A stretch of 64,000 bases of DNA from contig NZ_CP060497.1 of assembly GCF_014334135.1 (NCBI RefSeq), positions 5,084,001 to 5,148,000 of the forward strand. The letters are read 5' to 3'. Positions within the stretch are counted from its first letter, which is position 1, and every line of letters starts with the position of its first letter. The notes under the pieces are model-generated. The model had not been told where the DNA came from, did no database searches, and was given only the letters and a program-made list of their open reading frames with translations. Shown in pieces: positions 35,546 through 44,651 of the stretch. This DNA comes from Olivibacter sp. SDN3. Its GTDB lineage: Bacteria; Bacteroidota; Bacteroidia; Sphingobacteriales; Sphingobacteriaceae. The position numbers and the translations under genes are program-made.

Positions 35546-37480
35546 ATGAATTGGTTGAAAAGATTGTTTAAACGAACACCCCAATGGATCTCCGAAGAAG
35601 AACGCCTGGAAATCATCGGAAAAAGCAGCAAACAGGTTAGCCGCGGAGTTTTCTTTGCTACTATTATCATCATCACTTCCTTTTTACCAGTATTCATGCT
35701 TACTGGCCAAGAAGGCAAACTTTTCCATCCATTAGCTTTTACGAAAACGTTTATTATGATGGTTGACGCTTTATTGGTCATTACGTTAGCACCTGTACTG
35801 ATTTCGTTCTTCATGAAAGGAAAATTCCGACCAGATAACGCCAATCCAATTAATCGATTTTTGGAGAAAATATACGAGCCATTGATCAAGCGCGTATTGA
35901 AATGGCGGAATACAACCATCGCGATCAATGTCATTGCACTGCTAATCACCATCCCCCTCTTGAAAAGGCTGGGAACAGAATTTATGCCTCCTTTGGACGA
36001 ACAAAGTATTCTTTTCATGCCGGTGACCTTACCAGACATTAGTAACAGCGAAGCGAAACGTATATTACAGGTACAAGACAAAATTATTAAAAGCGTACCA
36101 GAAGTAGACAAGGTGCTGGGTAAAGCAGGTCGAGCGAGTACAGCTACAGATAATTCTCCTATTAGCATGATTGAAACGATCATTATGTTGAAACCCAAGA
36201 ACCAATGGCGTGAAAACATGACAAAAGAAAGGCTGATACAAGAATTAGATACAAAGTTACAGATTCCCGGAGTTGTTAATGGTTGGACTCAACCGATAAT
36301 TAACCGGATAAACATGTTGGCTACCGGTATTCGAACTGACGTAGGCGTCAAAGTATTTGGTCAAAATATCGATACAATAGCCGGCATTTCAGAGCGGGTA
36401 CGCGATGCTTTAGAAGGAACGCCAGGAGTTCAAGATTTATTTGTTGAACCGATTACGGGCGGTAAATATCTGCATGTGGATGTGAATAGAGAAGCTCTTG
36501 CCCGATATGGGCTTACCGTCGATGACGTCAATCAAACGGTCGAATCAACCATTGGGGGTGCCAATATTGGTCAGACCATTGAAGGTCGCAGACGCTTCAG
36601 CATCAACCTGCGTTTATTACAGGATCATCGTAATAGCATCTCCCAACTAGGTCGTGTTCCCTTACAGAGCCCTACTTTTGGCGAAGTTCCGCTTAGTGCT
36701 GTAGCAACAATCGATTACGAAAACGGCCCACCCATGATCACTTCAGACAACGCCATTCTTCGCGGGGCGGTCATGTTTAACGTACGTGACCGGGACCTGG
36801 GAAGCACCGTGCAAGATGCAATGGAAAAATTGAATAACGCCGATAATATTGTTCCTGAAGGATATTTTCTCGAGTGGAGCGGACAGTACGAAAACCTTAT
36901 TCGCGGACAACAAACGCTCCTATGGATAGCACCTGTTGTATTGGTAATTATTTTCTTTGCCTTATATTTTGCATTCCACTCCATAAGGGAAGCCTTTTTA
37001 AGCTTAGTAACCATTCCGTTTGCATTAATAGGTGGTGCTTACATGATCTACTTCTGGGGAGTCCATCTTTCTGTAGCTGTCGCCGTAGGTTTTATCGCTT
37101 TGTTCGGAATAGCTGTAGAAACAGGTATTGTCATGGTAATTTATCTGAACGACGCGATGCAGCAACTGGTAAAATTAAAAGGAAATAGCAGCGAAACGAT
37201 AACTAAAGAAGATCTCAGACAATATGTTATCAGAGGAGCAGCAAAAAGATTAAGGCCCAAACTCATGACGGTCTGCGTATCCTTATTTGGTTTGCTTCCG
37301 GTGCTATGGGCTACCGGTGTGGGTACAGATGTTATGCGACCAATTGTACTACCTATGATCGGTGGTGTACTCACCTCATCCACACATATTTTATTGGTTA
37401 CGCCATTAATTTTTCTGATGACGAAAGAATACGAACTACGCAAATATGGAAAATTGGAAATTTATGATGCTAAACATTAA
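35546..37480 (+). CDS. CusA/CzcA heavy-metal RND permease, C-terminal part (split gene)
   Basis: The 644 residues begin MNWLKRLFKRTPQWI and enter TM5 (SRGVFFATIIIITSFLPVFML) with no export signal. The second periplasmic loop, with TPGVQDLFVEP and the metal-pathway region, and the remaining membrane segments through the usual C-terminus follow. The ATG is 1 bp after the TAA of the first part and in the +1 frame relative to it. If the two are made as separate chains, assembly would require complementation at the TM4-TM5 loop. Downstream channel and adaptor genes are intact. Confidence 0.85.
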   Translation: MNWLKRLFKRTPQWISEEERLEIIGKSSKQVSRGVFFATIIIITSFLPVFMLTGQEGKLFHPLAFTKTFIMMVDALLVITLAPVLISFFMKGKFRPDNANPINRFLEKIYEPLIKRVLKWRNTTIAINVIALLITIPLLKRLGTEFMPPLDEQSILFMPVTLPDISNSEAKRILQVQDKIIKSVPEVDKVLGKAGRASTATDNSPISMIETIIMLKPKNQWRENMTKERLIQELDTKLQIPGVVNGWTQPIINRINMLATGIRTDVGVKVFGQNIDTIAGISERVRDALEGTPGVQDLFVEPITGGKYLHVDVNREALARYGLTVDDVNQTVESTIGGANIGQTIEGRRRFSINLRLLQDHRNSISQLGRVPLQSPTFGEVPLSAVATIDYENGPPMITSDNAILRGAVMFNVRDRDLGSTVQDAMEKLNNADNIVPEGYFLEWSGQYENLIRGQQTLLWIAPVVLVIIFFALYFAFHSIREAFLSLVTIPFALIGGAYMIYFWGVHLSVAVAVGFIALFGIAVETGIVMVIYLNDAMQQLVKLKGNSSETITKEDLRQYVIRGAAKRLRPKLMTVCVSLFGLLPVLWATGVGTDVMRPIVLPMIGGVLTSSTHILLVTPLIFLMTKEYELRKYGKLEIYDAKH

Positions 37481-38741
37481 ACATTTCATATACAGCACAT
37501 TAAAAGTTATTTACACCATTCTGCTGCTACCGATGGCATTGCATGCTCAACAGAGCAATGAGGTGTTATCGCTTGATACGATCTTACAACGTATTGATCA
37601 ACAGAACGTAAAACTTAAAGTTTATGCTTTAAAAGGAAAAAGTTTTGAATACAGTGCACAATCTGCTACATCATGGATGGCGCCGATGGTGGGGGCTGGT
37701 ACTTTTATGACTCCCTATCCCGGACAACGGGTCATGAACGATGGCGACAAAGGAGCGCTTATGTTCAATATCGAACAAGAGATACCTAATCCCAGCAAAC
37801 AACAAGCAAACAAACAGTACATTCAATCGCAAAGTGTGATAGAAGAAGCTAACCGTGCAGTTGATCTCAACGAGTTAAAGGCACAGGCAAAAACGCTCTA
37901 CTATAACTGGACTATCGCTGAAAAACGTATAAATCTTCTAAAAGAAAATGAACAGTTAATCAATAGTATGAAGCAACTGGAAACTATCCGCTACGAGTAT
38001 AACCAGTCACAACTTAGCAATGTATACAAGCTCGAGGCTCAACTGGAAGAAAATCATAATATGTTGCGTATGCAAGAAGCAGAAATTGCCCGCTCTAGAG
38101 CATGGTTAAACAGCTTGATGAATCAATCTGCAAATAACTCCTTTGCTATAGATACGGCTTTTAAACCAACATTTATATTGGAAGCTTCGTTAGACACCAC
38201 AGTGTTAGCAGAACGGAGAAAAGATATCCAAAAAATGAATGCCGATATACAAACGATGCGTCACGGCATTGATGCCATGAGAAGCGAACGGAAACCCGAT
38301 TTTAAAATCCGTTTTGACCACATGGCTCCTCTGGGAAACATGATGCCTAGGGCATACAGTATAATGGGAATGGTAAGTATCCCAATAGCTCCATGGAGTA
38401 GTAAGATGTATAAAAGCGAAACAAAGGCCATGCAACTGAATCTTGAGGCCATGCAGAAAGAACGCCAAGGAATGCTACTTGAAAGTCAAGGAATGATCTA
38501 TGGCATGCAGCATGAAATAGCTAGTATGAAAGAGCGCATTAGAAGAATAGAACAGAAAGTTATTCCAGCACTCCAACGCTCAATGGAAGCAAACTTTCAA
38601 TCTTACCGTGAAAACAAACAGCAACTACCTACTTTATTAGCTGATTGGGAAGCACTTAACATGATGCAAAACACCTTATTTGACGAGAAGTTAAAGTTCT
38701 ATCAAATGATTGTAAACTATGAAAAGGAATTATATAAATAA
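37446..38741 (+). CDS. TolC-like outer-membrane channel protein of the metal-efflux operon
   Basis: The 431-residue protein has an N-terminal export segment (ending about HAQQ, residue 36) and a TolC-family coiled-coil core (LKAQAKTLYYNWTIAEKRI, NVYKLEAQLEENHNM). Met residues are frequent (for example MVGAGTFMTPYPGQ and MRHGIDAMRSERK), as in metal-efflux channels. Starts at 37446, 37464 or 37467 are possible; all overlap the end of the permease gene, and the later ones give a shorter signal. The gene overlaps the next adaptor by 23 bp. Confidence 0.83.
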   Translation: MENWKFMMLNIKHFIYSTLKVIYTILLLPMALHAQQSNEVLSLDTILQRIDQQNVKLKVYALKGKSFEYSAQSATSWMAPMVGAGTFMTPYPGQRVMNDGDKGALMFNIEQEIPNPSKQQANKQYIQSQSVIEEANRAVDLNELKAQAKTLYYNWTIAEKRINLLKENEQLINSMKQLETIRYEYNQSQLSNVYKLEAQLEENHNMLRMQEAEIARSRAWLNSLMNQSANNSFAIDTAFKPTFILEASLDTTVLAERRKDIQKMNADIQTMRHGIDAMRSERKPDFKIRFDHMAPLGNMMPRAYSIMGMVSIPIAPWSSKMYKSETKAMQLNLEAMQKERQGMLLESQGMIYGMQHEIASMKERIRRIEQKVIPALQRSMEANFQSYRENKQQLPTLLADWEALNMMQNTLFDEKLKFYQMIVNYEKELYK

Positions 38742-39930
38742 AATATTAGCACTAGTGTTACTATTATTTATACAGGCTTGTTCATCAACAAAGGAAGAAC
38801 ACGCAACATCTCATGAAGCTCATGGATATGAAACTGTTGACACAACAATCCTTCAGCTTACGGGAGCAACTAATCGGCAAATAGTTAGCAATACACCAAC
38901 TATTTCGGTGGAAAAAGGTTCCAAAGTATTACCTATTAATATCTCCGGACGGATCATTTACGACAATCGTAATGCCACCTCTATTAGTAGTAGGATAAGT
39001 GGAAGAATTGAACGTTTATATGTCAAGTATAATTACCAACCAGTCAAGAAAGGCCAGCTCCTTTTGGAGATCTATTCACCTGAATTAGTAACTGCTCAAC
39101 GCGAGTTATTAATGCTACATCAACAGCAGGATGAAAAATTATTGCAAGCAGCGGTTCAGAAATTACAGTATTTAGGTTTCAGCGCTGAGCAAATACAGCA
39201 ACTTTTACAATCAAAAAATGTTTTATACCGGGTTCCAATTTATAGTCCTGCCAGTGGATATATTCTTGAAAAACCAGTGACCCCACCCTCTTCTACAGTA
39301 AATACAATGGCTTCCGTAGGAGATGCTCCTGAGGGAGAAATGGATGGTATGAATAATTCATCAAGCAACCAGCAAGACATTTCTAACTCATCTGCCAGTG
39401 CTCCAGCTCCGGTTATACTGCGAACGGGTCAATACCTCTCAACCGGGCAAACAATTTTTAACATCTACACAAATACAGATTTAATCGCCGAGTTTGCGAT
39501 TCCGCCTTCAATAGCCACACAAATTCAAAAGGGCAAAAAGGTATTGTTTAATAAATTAAGTGATACTGACGAAAGTTACCTGGGGGAAATAAGGCTCATT
39601 CAACCAACCTTTAACGCGGGTGAAAATTTTAGTCTGGCGAGGGTTTATTTAAAAAAGAACGCATTTACTGTCGGAGAATTACTAAATGGAACCGTAGCAA
39701 TAACCACACACGAAGGTTACTGGCTCCCAAAACAAGCAGTTATCCGCTTAGGAAAGAAAAGTGTCGTATTCAGAAAAGAAGGGAGAATATTTCGTCCGAT
39801 CTCTGTCAATACAGGGATTAGTACTGCAAATATGATACAGGTACTAAATCCAATTGAACATTGGCTTATCGCCGAAAACGCGTCTTATCTAGTTGATAGT
39901 GAAGACTTCATTATTTCAGACGATGAATAG
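38719..39930 (+). CDS. RND efflux periplasmic adaptor (CusB-like) lipoprotein 1
   Basis: The 403-residue lipoprotein (lipobox FIQAC, Cys about 21) begins with a His-rich metal-binding stretch (EEHATSHEAHGYE). The lipoyl/hairpin core follows (SSRISGRIERLYVKYNYQPVKKGQLLLEIYSPELVTAQREL, about residues 92-130) with a Ser/Asn-rich insert (about 195-235) that is longer than usual. It bridges the CusA-like pump and the TolC-like channel. A second adaptor follows at once, so two different adaptors may serve one pump. Confidence 0.87.
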   Translation: MKRNYINKILALVLLLFIQACSSTKEEHATSHEAHGYETVDTTILQLTGATNRQIVSNTPTISVEKGSKVLPINISGRIIYDNRNATSISSRISGRIERLYVKYNYQPVKKGQLLLEIYSPELVTAQRELLMLHQQQDEKLLQAAVQKLQYLGFSAEQIQQLLQSKNVLYRVPIYSPASGYILEKPVTPPSSTVNTMASVGDAPEGEMDGMNNSSSNQQDISNSSASAPAPVILRTGQYLSTGQTIFNIYTNTDLIAEFAIPPSIATQIQKGKKVLFNKLSDTDESYLGEIRLIQPTFNAGENFSLARVYLKKNAFTVGELLNGTVAITTHEGYWLPKQAVIRLGKKSVVFRKEGRIFRPISVNTGISTANMIQVLNPIEHWLIAENASYLVDSEDFIISDDE

Positions 39931-39950
39931 ATATTTTATAGAGAAGCATC

Positions 39951-41162
39951 ATGAACAGAAAATATTTTTTAAAAACACTCCTGTGGTCCGCGATCCTACC
40001 TTCTTTGCTGTTAGCGTCCTGTAATAGCAAAGAAAATAAGGAAACAGAAGTGGATGCAACAGCAACAAATACTTATACATGTCCTATGCATCCACAAATC
40101 ATACAGAACAAAGCTGGCACTTGTCCGATATGTGGTATGGATCTCGTTCCTTTCGACAAAAATAATAAAGATGCCTTTTTAACACTAAGTAAAGATCAGC
40201 AAGTATTAGCTAATATTAGTATAGTAGCAGTCGGGACAGGAGCGTTCAATAATTATACTTCAATTAATGGTAGGCTTGTCGTAAATCCCGAGGGCACTAA
40301 CTATATCAGTAGTCGGAATGATGGACGTATTGAAAAACTATATGTGAAGGAAACTGGTATCGCTGTACGTAAAGGGCAACCCCTTTATACTTTATACTCT
40401 GAAGAACTGCTCACATTGCAGCAAGAATTTCTAATAACACACAAACAAGCTAAGCAATTTGCAAAAGATAAAAGGTTTGCAGCTATTTTCGAGGCTGCCA
40501 AGCAAAAGTTACTATTATACGGACAAAATTCCCAGCAATTAGATCTTTTGTTGGCAAAAGGGCAGCCCGCACCATCCGTCACCATATACGCACAAAACAC
40601 TGGTATAATAGCAGAGATTTTAGTAACGGAAGGACAATATGTAAATGAGGGGACATCTATGTTCAATCTAGAAAACTATCAAAATTTGTGGGTAGAGGCC
40701 GATATTTATCCGCATGAAGCATCATTGATAAAAGAAGGGCAAGAACTTAGTGTTTTGATAGGTAACGATACTACGCATCATAAAATGACTATACAGTTCA
40801 TCACACCCGTTTTACAAAATAACGCACAAGTTAGGCAACTCAGGGGAACGATTGATAATCACGCGCACCAAATGCTCCAAGCAGGTATGCCTGCCACCAT
40901 TTTACTGTCTCGCTCATCGGCCTCGAAAACAATAACCGTCCCAACCAACGCCATTATCAACAACGGAAAAAGTAGTCATGTCTGGGTGACCACAACAAAT
41001 GAACGGTTTGAGCCGAAAGCAGTTACTATCGGCAACGCATCACTGAACCGTACAGAAATCATTTCTGGACTGGAAGAAGGAGAACGGGTAGTTATCAGTG
41101 GAGCATATCTACTCTATAGTGAATATGTTTTGAAAAAAGGAGGACAACCGTTAGATCAATAG
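39951..41162 (+). CDS. RND efflux periplasmic adaptor lipoprotein 2 with heavy-metal-binding domain
   Basis: The 403-residue lipoprotein (LLLASC, Cys about 24) carries an N-terminal heavy-metal-binding domain (YTCPMHPQIIQNKAGTCPIC, residues about 41-60, continuing GMDLVPF). This domain is widely fused to CusB-type adaptors and copper ATPases. The lipoyl-hairpin-barrel core and the C-terminal domain with ITVPTNAIINNGKSSHVWV follow. It starts 20 bp after the first adaptor. The Cys/Met/His cluster suggests copper or silver binding; the metal is not proved by sequence. Confidence 0.9.
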   Translation: MNRKYFLKTLLWSAILPSLLLASCNSKENKETEVDATATNTYTCPMHPQIIQNKAGTCPICGMDLVPFDKNNKDAFLTLSKDQQVLANISIVAVGTGAFNNYTSINGRLVVNPEGTNYISSRNDGRIEKLYVKETGIAVRKGQPLYTLYSEELLTLQQEFLITHKQAKQFAKDKRFAAIFEAAKQKLLLYGQNSQQLDLLLAKGQPAPSVTIYAQNTGIIAEILVTEGQYVNEGTSMFNLENYQNLWVEADIYPHEASLIKEGQELSVLIGNDTTHHKMTIQFITPVLQNNAQVRQLRGTIDNHAHQMLQAGMPATILLSRSSASKTITVPTNAIINNGKSSHVWVTTTNERFEPKAVTIGNASLNRTEIISGLEEGERVVISGAYLLYSEYVLKKGGQPLDQ

Positions 41163-41193
41163 TAATAAAGTAATTAAACAATTAACATATAAT

Positions 41194-41748
41194 ATGAAAA
41201 CAACTCATTTAAAAATCGGAATCGCGGTTATCGCTGCCTTAAGCTTTTTTATGTCATGTACATCCGCTGATAATAGCGATAAGCATCAAGATCATAAACA
41301 GCATGAAGAAAATGTTGTTGAAGACAATAGTTCAATAACGGCTACCTCGAACAACGATAGTTTCAATGCTATCTATCCCCATTATCTGACCTTGCAGGAA
41401 GCATTGGTAACAGAAGATGCTAAAAAAGCAAAGGAGGCGGCTCTTCTAATCGAAGAGGCCGCGGAGCATCTACCTGCTAACTCAAAGAGCATTAAAACGG
41501 CAGCCGGTGAAATTTTGGCCTCGGGTACCATTGAAGAGCAACGTGCTAATTTCTCTCCTATGAGCGATGCACTTATTAACTTAGCAAAAGCTGAAGGTGT
41601 AAGTTCGGGTGAGTTTTATATAGCACATTGCCCTATGGCGTTCAACAACCAGGGAGCCAATTGGTTAAGCCCATCAAAATCTATTAAAAACCCTTATTTC
41701 GGAGATAAAATGCTCAGTTGTGGGACTGTAGAAGAGACTTTAAATTAA
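41194..41748 (+). CDS. DUF3347 lipoprotein of the metal-efflux operon
   Basis: The 184-residue exported protein has a lipobox (FMSC, Cys about 22), a His-rich linker (DKHQDHKQHEENVV) and a DUF3347 helical domain with FYIAHCPMAFNNQGANWLS and a final DKMLSCG. The conserved Cys-Pro-Met and second Cys are typical of this family, which occurs with CusA/CusB systems and is suspected of periplasmic metal handling. It is the last gene of the operon, 31 bp after the second adaptor and before a hairpin. Confidence 0.87.
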   Translation: MKTTHLKIGIAVIAALSFFMSCTSADNSDKHQDHKQHEENVVEDNSSITATSNNDSFNAIYPHYLTLQEALVTEDAKKAKEAALLIEEAAEHLPANSKSIKTAAGEILASGTIEEQRANFSPMSDALINLAKAEGVSSGEFYIAHCPMAFNNQGANWLSPSKSIKNPYFGDKMLSCGTVEETLN

Positions 41749-41754
41749 CTTTTT

Positions 41755-41795
41755 TGCTATAAAGTAAGCTTAACTTAACCACTTACTTTGTAGCA
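41755..41795 (+). terminator. Long hairpin directly after the DUF3347 gene
   Basis: TGCTATAAAGTAAG pairs with CTTACTTTGTAGCA over 14 bp, including one G-U pair as RNA, with a 13 nt loop, just after the last stop of the metal operon. No T-run follows, so it may stabilise the 3' end rather than terminate. Confidence 0.45.
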
Positions 41796-41895
41796 TATAA
41801 TTGTTGATGAAATAAAAGGTGATCGATCAACTCGATAATTATCTCAGTGAATCATACTAAATTTAACATGTTTAATAGGGAATACCATAAAAAAT

Positions 41896-41923
41896 CCACC
41901 TACCGAAATAAATCAGTAGGTGG
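41896..41923 (-). terminator. Minus-strand rho-independent terminator
   Basis: An 8 bp stem (CCACCTAC/GTAGGTGG) with a 12 nt loop is followed on the minus strand by ATTTTTTA. It would end transcription coming from the right, yet the nearest leftward gene (SDR) stops about 750 bp away. Confidence 0.6.
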
Positions 41924-42191
41924 TCTCTACACTTAAAATATCCAACCGTAACTGTAGAAGATCTTTATAATTAAGCAATTAATATACTCTCCTGTATCAA
42001 ACTCACACATGAGGAAATCATGCCGATGATTGTGTTACAAATGTATATAATACTTTGTAAAGTTCTATACAATTAGGTTAGAAATGATAATTTAATGATG
42101 AATTAACGGTATATTTATGTGAAAAAATGTGAAAAACAAAGCATCTTCGAGCGAGGATCCCTAATTATCCTTTAAAACAAAGCTATTCAAA

Positions 42192-42230
42192 GAGAAGAGC
42201 CCATCATTTTTTGATGGGCCTACACTTCTC
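42192..42230. other. Nested stem-loop in the gene-poor region
   Basis: The inner stem GCCCATCA/TGATGGGC with a T5 loop lies within outer arms GAGAAG/CTTCTC. It could belong to a small RNA or a 3' UTR of a leftward transcript ending at 41896-41923. Confidence 0.4.
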
Positions 42231-42420
42231 AAAACAAATACCATCGTATCTGTTTTTGGTTACGGTTGGAATAATTTTTTTAAACAGGCTTGTAGAGCAA
42301 TTAAAGATCAGTAGTACAATACCTTATATAAAATCACGTAACAAATCGTTACAAATATATAGATATACTATTTATATCGGGATAGAAGCTTAGAATTGTA
42401 TACCCACCAAAGCAACATGT

Positions 42421-42450
42421 GAAATAATGAGAAATAATGAGAAATAATTA
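42421..42450. repeat. Short tandem repeat
   Basis: Two exact copies of GAAATAATGA are followed by a third with one change (GAAATAATTA) in the noncoding stretch before the SDR gene end. There are too few copies for a CRISPR or satellite. Confidence 0.7.
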
Positions 42451-42676
42451 AATTTCACCTTCGGCTAAAAGGTTTTAAGCCTTGTTGGCTTTATCCAAAC
42501 AAAAACTAAATAGGCAATTATACTCGATCATATGCTATAGAAAACTACTGATGTATAATTAACCATTCTCTTCAGTATGGTAAATAATATAAGTGAATTG
42601 ACTTCGTAGAATGCATCAACTGCTTATCTAACATTTTTAAAAGAGGTCCTCCTCCTTTTCCCGTTAACCTGCGGTA

Positions 42677-43423
42677 CTATATGTTAAATCCCCCGTCAAT
42701 GGTAATAGATGTACCAGTGACGAAGCGTGCTTCATCACTGACGAGATAAGAAACTAAACCTGCGATTTCATCAACTGTACCATATCTACCGATCGCCATC
42801 ATCTCCTTTATCGTTGTAGCAAAAGCGCCATCTTCAGGATTCATATCGGTGTTAACAGGACCTGGCTGAACCAAGTTGACGGTTATATCTGCGCTTCCCA
42901 AATCTCTAGCCAACCCTTTCGTCAAACCTACAAGGGCTGCTTTACTCATCGAATACAAACTACCACCAGGAAAAGCCAGGCGTTCCGCCATATTACTTCC
43001 TATGGTAATAATTCTGCCTCCTCGCTTCATATAGCGGGCAACATATTGCGAAGCAACAAATACTGCCTTCACATTTACATTCATCACTTCCTCAAAATCT
43101 TTTAACGAATATGTTACAATAGGTTTATCTATATAAACACCTGCATTATTGATCAATATATCAACTGTACCATACCTATCGATGGTAGTTTTCAGGGCAT
43201 CGATTAATGACTGGGTATCATTATTATCTGCCACCAACGAAAGACCTTCATTTTTGCCACTTTCTTTAATCTGCTCTAAAACGTAAGCCGCTTGCTCCGG
43301 GTTTCTACCCGAATGTGTAAAAACTACTGTTGCCTCAGCTTTCGACAAACGTTTAGCAATGGCAGCTCCCATCCCCCGGCTTCCACCAGTTATAAAGGCA
43401 ATTTTTCCTTTTAATTTTTCCAT
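42677..43423 (-). CDS. SDR-family oxidoreductase (FabG-like)
   Basis: The 248-residue short-chain dehydrogenase has cofactor motif TGGSRGMG (about residues 13-20), NNAG near 90, catalytic Ser in ITIGSNM and the Tyr-x-x-x-Lys in YSMSK, with C-terminal ASFITGTSI-like VTGTSITIDGG. The N-terminal region between TGG and the second strand suggests NADPH preference, as in FabG relatives. I chose the ATG at 43423; the longer reading lacks family sequence before it. It diverges from a HxlR regulator over about 90 bp and is probably under its control, as is common for quinone- or electrophile-responsive pairs. The substrate is unknown. Confidence 0.9.
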   Translation of the reverse strand: MEKLKGKIAFITGGSRGMGAAIAKRLSKAEATVVFTHSGRNPEQAAYVLEQIKESGKNEGLSLVADNNDTQSLIDALKTTIDRYGTVDILINNAGVYIDKPIVTYSLKDFEEVMNVNVKAVFVASQYVARYMKRGGRIITIGSNMAERLAFPGGSLYSMSKAALVGLTKGLARDLGSADITVNLVQPGPVNTDMNPEDGAFATTIKEMMAIGRYGTVDEIAGLVSYLVSDEARFVTGTSITIDGGFNI

Positions 43424-43486
43424 AATAATTTCATTTTTTCGTAAAAGTAAGTCTATTACTTTATTTTTGTGAGAACTGACAAAATT

Positions 43487-43499
43487 GTTAAGTACTAAC
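43487..43499. promoter_or_regulatory. Candidate HxlR operator between the divergent SDR and hxlR-type genes
   Basis: GTTA and TAAC form inverted arms around AGTAC, in the short gap shared by both promoters. Only 4 bp arms are exact, so this is a weak call supported by position. Confidence 0.35.
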
Positions 43500-43512
43500 A
43501 AAAAAATAAGAA

Positions 43513-43893
43513 ATGAAAAAATTGAGTTCTACAAATACCTTGAATGAAAAAAAAATAAATGCAACTTGTGGCATGGGATATGCGCTTTCACTTATTGGTG
43601 GCCGGTGGAAATCTAATATACTTTGGAGATTGTTAAATGAAGGCAAAATACGTTACAGTACATTACGTAAGTTAATTCCAGATATATCTGAAAGGATGCT
43701 GGTTGCTCAGTTAAGAGAACTGGAAGCAGACCAGCTCATTAACCGCATTATTTATCCTGAGGTGCCTCCCAGAGTAGAATATGAATTAACAGAACTTGGC
43801 CAATCAATGCACGACATGTTAAAAAACATCTCTGACTGGGGGGAAATGCACCGTAATGTAGTATCTGGTCAATTGGATAATTCTAAAAAATGA
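43513..43893 (+). CDS. HxlR-family transcriptional regulator
   Basis: The 126-residue winged-helix protein has WKSNILWRLL and the recognition region ISERMLVAQLRELEADQLINR (about residues 61-81), with the usual YELTELG near the end. A cysteine just before the domain (ATCGMGYAL, about residue 20) is at the position that senses oxidants or electrophiles in some family members such as YodB; that role here is inference. It diverges from the SDR gene, its probable target. Confidence 0.88.
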   Translation: MKKLSSTNTLNEKKINATCGMGYALSLIGGRWKSNILWRLLNEGKIRYSTLRKLIPDISERMLVAQLRELEADQLINRIIYPEVPPRVEYELTELGQSMHDMLKNISDWGEMHRNVVSGQLDNSKK

Positions 43894-43913
43894 ACGAAGA
43901 TGAAAAGGGCTTT

Positions 43914-44651
43914 TCAAAAATACTTTTGCAGTGTAAGTCCATAAGTCAGCAATAAATTTTCACTTGCTGTTCTATTCAATCTGTTATAACTTAAAGCCGT
44001 CGTTAAACTGAGCCAATCGCTCAATTTGAAAGAAAGGCTTGTATTTGAACGTATAATATAGTCGTTCTGATGATTAAACGATTGCTGCCAAAAACTACTA
44101 CTTTCCAATACAATAAACGACTTAATATTAAACCGAAACATCAAGCGGAGCGAATTTCTGAAAGTATCATATATTTCCCGGACAGTGTCATCTTGTAAAA
44201 GATCGCTTTTGTCATAAAGTACGCCATTACTTAAGTTTAAATAGGCTTCATCACCATCTAAGAAGTTATATGCAATACCTAAACCCGTTAGTAATTGATT
44301 GTTGATCTTTAACGAATAATTCGTATTGTAATTTGCTAAACCCCAATAGAAAAAATGCGGGAATGTTTTATAGAGATTAAAATCCAATGAACTGGAAAAA
44401 TCATTGTTGGTAAGGATATCCCGTTGCCGTCCGTAAACCCAATTATTATTGAAATTCAACGAAATATCTTTCTTCTTCACATTGAATTTCAACCCGTTAT
44501 TCAAAAGATAAGCCGTACCGTCTCCCGTTTTATTAACCGAACCTGAAGACGAATAACTCATATGATAATGAGTCGAGTCACTGACTTGGGCGAGCGCTAA
44601 TGGCACCAAATAAAAGCTCAATAGCAGAAACAAACAGATAGACTTTGCCAA
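43914..44651 (-). CDS. DUF481-type outer-membrane beta-barrel protein
   Basis: The 245-residue exported protein (signal to about residue 21, ALAQ) has alternating-hydrophobic strands ending in an aromatic residue (LTYGLTLQKYF), the form of a small outer-membrane barrel. The internal pattern (WGLANYNTNYSLKINNQLLTGLGIAYNFL) fits DUF481/salt-induced outer-membrane proteins of Bacteroidota. The function is unknown. It is not clearly part of a neighbouring operon; its stop lies 20 bp past the convergent hxlR-type stop. Confidence 0.72.
   Translation of the reverse strand: MAKSICLFLLLSFYLVPLALAQVSDSTHYHMSYSSSGSVNKTGDGTAYLLNNGLKFNVKKKDISLNFNNNWVYGRQRDILTNNDFSSSLDFNLYKTFPHFFYWGLANYNTNYSLKINNQLLTGLGIAYNFLDGDEAYLNLSNGVLYDKSDLLQDDTVREIYDTFRNSLRLMFRFNIKSFIVLESSSFWQQSFNHQNDYIIRSNTSLSFKLSDWLSLTTALSYNRLNRTASENLLLTYGLTLQKYF

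Larger units (their letters stand above)
41749..42676. other. Gene-poor 0.9 kb region with several hairpins
   Basis: It lies between the metal operon end and the SDR gene end. No convincing gene was found. A 60-codon frame at 42211 lacks family features and overlaps a hairpin. The region contains a transcript-end hairpin (41755), a minus-strand terminator (41896-41923), a nested hairpin (42192-42230) and a small tandem repeat (42421-42450). Confidence 0.5.

Noticed and set aside
42211-42393. 60-codon open frame in the gene-poor region
   Set aside because: It starts inside the right arm of a hairpin, has no family resemblance or signal and an AT-rich, low-information translation.
42421-42450. 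Tandem GAAATAATGA units considered as a CRISPR
   Set aside because: There are only three adjacent 10 bp copies and no spacers; no cas gene is in the window.
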